Below, in pieces: positions 21,279 through 23,358 of a DNA stretch of 23,358 nucleotides. Every line of letters starts with the position of its first letter. Position 1 is the first letter of the stretch. The notes beneath the pieces were generated by a model. The model did no database searches. It was not told the DNA's origin and saw nothing but the letters and a program-made list of their open reading frames with translations. The translations under genes were made by a program, and so were the position numbers. This DNA is from Nanobdellota archaeon (lineage in GTDB: Archaea; Nanobdellota; Nanobdellia; Woesearchaeales; GW2011-AR9), in the NCBI GenBank assembly GCA_018812355.1, contig JAHJDQ010000040.1, forward strand, positions 1-23,358. The letters run 5' to 3'.

Positions 21279-22055
21279 TTAAGCAGCTTGTTGTAATTCC
21301 TTTTTTTGATCTCGATGATAACCATCACGCATCTCTTGAAATGCTTGTTCTTGAGTCATCATTTGAACTTCTATTGCCCTTAATGGCTCCGATCCGGGAT
21401 TAGCAATATAAAAAGTCTGGTGCATTACACCATATTTTCCATAACCAGAAGGTTTTGGATTAACATGATAATTTTCTAGTTCACCAGGAACAAAACTAAT
21501 TCCTAAACTGTTCGCTAACTCTCCTGTTTGTTGTAAATTTCGTTGGATCTTGTCTAAAGTTTGAACATCAGTATTATCTACTAAAAATCTTACTCTTAAC
21601 AAATCCTCGACTGAATAAGACTTAATTTTTCCTTTTCGGAGATCTTCACTTTTTATCCTAACTTTTTCAACTAAACCTGCAAAAGTTTTCATATCAGCAA
21701 TAAGACTTTCAAAGGGTAAAGTTGGATCATTCATTACATACTTAACAGAACTTTCCCTCACCGTCCCATTTTTATCATAAGCTTTTTCTATCGTAAAATA
21801 ACCATCATCTTCACCAGTATTCAGTCTTAATTCAGGATAATGATTTCTTAACATTAATTCAATAGCAGAATCAAGTTGTTGTCTTTCTTTTTCAAAAAAT
21901 CTTTGCGCTTCTCGCTCTAAAGATTTTTTTTTATAAGGATCTTTAATCATTAAACTTTGTTTAACTAAAACATCAACAGGTGTACCAGGACAGACATAAC
22001 TTAAATCTACACTAGTAGCCACTTGTCCCGGAAATTGTATTATTTCTGCTTTCAT
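21279..22055 (-). CDS. RelA/SpoT-like nucleotidyltransferase-fold protein
   Basis: The product is 258 aa, no membrane segments. In the C-terminal half the order of motifs is that of the (p)ppGpp synthetase domain. It has RIKSEDLRKGKI (133-144, nucleotide-binding R and K), EDLLRVRFLVD (150-160), NPKPSGYGKYGVMH (199-212, GYxxxH-like) and AIEVQMMT (227-234, EVQ). The catalytic DLxG position lacks the glycine, so activity is uncertain. RelA/SpoT enzymes are rare in archaea, which makes acquisition by transfer plausible. The N-terminal 120 residues are helical and basic, without a hydrolase (HD) motif. No SD is clear; the stretch upstream (GGGTTTAAATATA) resembles a TATA element but overlaps the expected leader. 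Confidence 0.55.
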   Translation of the reverse strand: MKAEIIQFPGQVATSVDLSYVCPGTPVDVLVKQSLMIKDPYKKKSLEREAQRFFEKERQQLDSAIELMLRNHYPELRLNTGEDDGYFTIEKAYDKNGTVRESSVKYVMNDPTLPFESLIADMKTFAGLVEKVRIKSEDLRKGKIKSYSVEDLLRVRFLVDNTDVQTLDKIQRNLQQTGELANSLGISFVPGELENYHVNPKPSGYGKYGVMHQTFYIANPGSEPLRAIEVQMMTQEQAFQEMRDGYHRDQKKELQQAA

Positions 22056-22163
22056 TATATTTAAACCCTTGCTTTTCTTTACTCACTTAAGAGTTTCAAA
22101 CATATACATTATAATTAGAAAGTTACTTATAAAGCTTGTGACAAAAATAGTTAAAAGTAGTTG

Positions 22164-22193
22164 TTTTTGACATATTTTGATATATCTTGACAT
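22164..22193 (+). promoter_or_regulatory. Three tandem 10-bp repeats upstream of the helicase ORF
   Basis: The units TTTTTGACAT, ATTTTGATAT and ATCTTGACAT are joined head to tail (22164-22193). A TATA-like TTAATAAAA (22213-22221) follows 20 nt downstream and would start the mRNA at ATG 22243. Ten-base phasing is one DNA turn, as in operator arrays. The flanking GTTGTT/AACAAC forms an extra dyad. Confidence 0.45.
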
Positions 22194-22242
22194 AAACAAC
22201 AAGACAATAAACTTAATAAAAAACAACAGAAAAAAGTAATAA

Positions 22243-23358
22243 ATGCTCGATCCACTTACCAAATTAGCCTTAGAAACAATTGAAAAAAATAAACAAGCAA
22301 TAATTTTTGTCCCTAGTAGAGCATCAGCAGAAAAAACTGCCGAAGAGATTGCTAAACTAACCTCATTTAATCATCCTGAATTTGAACAAATCGTCCTAAA
22401 AGCTGCCTCAACTCCAACAAAACAATGTAAGAGACTAGCTAATATCATCAAAAAAGGCATTGCCTTTCACCATGCTGGATTATTACAAAAACAAAAGAAC
22501 CTCATCGAACAAGAATTCAAGAACGGCAAAATAAAAATCATTGCTGCCACGCCGACTTTAGCCGCTGGGTTATCGCTTCCTGCTTTTAGAGTAATCATCA
22601 AATCACTTAAACGCTATTCAGGAAAATGGGGCATGGACTGGATCCCTGTTTTAGAATATCTGCAAATGGCTGGCCGGGCGGGAAGACCAGAATACGAATC
22701 TTATGGCGAAGCAATTTGCCTTGCTAAAAATGAAGCAGAAAAAGAAGAGATTTATAACACCTACATTTTAGGCGAACCAGAAGAAATTTATTCTAAGCTT
22801 GCCGTTGAACCAGTCTTAAGAACTTATCTTCTCTCTCTTATCTCTTCTGGAATAATTAGAGATAAACAATCGATGCAAGAATTCTTTGGGAAAACTTTCT
22901 GGGCCCATCAGTTTGAAGATATGGATAAATTAAATGAGATTATGGAAAGAATGTTAGGTTTATTAGAGGAATGGGAGTTTGTTAATATAAAAGATCAGAC
23001 AAATGATGAAAATAGTAATAGTAGCAATAATAATGAGTTTATAATAGCAAGTGAACTAACCAAAAAAAATAATCATGACGACGGAGATAACAATAAACTT
23101 CGTCCAACTTTACTCGGAAAACGAATCTCAGAATTATATCTTGATCCATTAACAGCGAGACATTTATTAGATTGTTTGAAAAACTACAACCAAAACAAAA
23201 ATACTTTCTCATTATTACAAATGATTACCCATACGCTTGAAATGCGTCCTTTACTAAGAATCAAAGTTAAACAACAAGAATATATCCAAGAACAGTTGGT
23301 TAAAAATTATGATCTCTTATTGGAAAAAGAACCTTCCGCTTTTGATTTAGAATATAAT
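22243..23358 (+). CDS. Hel308/Ski2-like helicase C-terminal part lacking RecA domain 1 (partial)
   Basis: Reading from ATG 22243, 372 residues reach the window edge. The first 170 residues are the second RecA domain: FHHAGL (75-80, motif IV region), AATPTLAAGLSLPA (101-114, motif V) and QMAGRAGRPEY (141-151, motif VI). A winged-helix/ratchet-like region follows, with an Asn/Asp-rich insertion (about residues 250-290: NDENSNSSNNNE). The Walker A and DExx motifs of RecA domain 1 are absent, and an in-frame TAA stands directly before the ATG. A TATA-like box about 25 nt upstream suggests the gene is expressed as such. It may pair with a separately encoded N-terminal part (a split gene) or be a truncated remnant. 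Confidence 0.8.
   Translation, partial: MLDPLTKLALETIEKNKQAIIFVPSRASAEKTAEEIAKLTSFNHPEFEQIVLKAASTPTKQCKRLANIIKKGIAFHHAGLLQKQKNLIEQEFKNGKIKIIAATPTLAAGLSLPAFRVIIKSLKRYSGKWGMDWIPVLEYLQMAGRAGRPEYESYGEAICLAKNEAEKEEIYNTYILGEPEEIYSKLAVEPVLRTYLLSLISSGIIRDKQSMQEFFGKTFWAHQFEDMDKLNEIMERMLGLLEEWEFVNIKDQTNDENSNSSNNNEFIIASELTKKNNHDDGDNNKLRPTLLGKRISELYLDPLTARHLLDCLKNYNQNKNTFSLLQMITHTLEMRPLLRIKVKQQEYIQEQLVKNYDLLLEKEPSAFDLEYN

Overview
The window looks like a small-genome archaeon, most likely a DPANN lineage such as Woesearchaeota or Pacearchaeota. This assignment is an inference. It rests on AT-rich DNA, TATA-like boxes about 24-30 nt upstream of many start codons (short or no mRNA leaders), GGTGATC/GGAGG Shine-Dalgarno sequences for internal operon genes, tRNA genes interrupted by bulge-helix-bulge (BHB) introns, and archaeal families (TrmB regulator, archaeal secretion ATPase, COG1031-type radical SAM, Hel308/Ski2-like helicase). 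No rRNA, CRISPR array or IS element was seen.

Layout. 1-4.3 kb: the 5' end of a type II/IV secretion ATPase gene (cut by the window edge), a TrmB regulator with palindromic sites at its promoter, two coiled-coil proteins, and a convergent operon of three paralogous four-to-six-helix membrane proteins. This resembles a DPANN secretion or pilus-associated locus. 4.35-9.3 kb: tRNA-Phe with three introns, a membrane-anchored PGF-pre-PGF-like protein, a HAD nucleotidase, a 41-aa zinc-ribbon gene that seems to start at CTG, an M50 protease with its zinc-finger partner, a patatin gene broken by one in-frame TAA, and a HTH/PIN pair that may be a toxin-antitoxin module. 9.29-9.37 kb: a GC-rich, highly structured island, probably a non-coding RNA. 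9.45-14.4 kb: tRNA-Ala (two introns), tRNA-Pro (three introns), two DUF457-like membrane proteins around a histidine phosphatase, small unknown genes, and a radical SAM/DUF1653 operon. 14.37-15.39 kb: tRNA-Ile(GAU) with three introns, followed by a LAGLIDADG homing endonuclease unit. A perfect 20-bp repeat containing the tRNA 3' end brackets that unit. 15.4-20.1 kb: a nucleoside phosphorylase, then two large exported proteins built of Ig/cadherin-like repeats, the first a lipoprotein behind a structured leader. 20.2-23.36 kb: an HNH protein with a C-terminal membrane helix, an ACT-domain protein, a RelA/SpoT-like protein, and a helicase ORF that starts directly in the second RecA domain.

The strongest observations are the eleven short introns in four tRNA genes (several with exact 4-bp central helix and 3-nt bulge geometry), the endonuclease unit nested at a tRNA 3' end, the structured RNA at 9290-9369, the N-terminally absent (possibly split) helicase, and the trio of membrane paralogues beside the secretion ATPase. 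Every family name here is a recognition from sequence motifs; no database search was possible.
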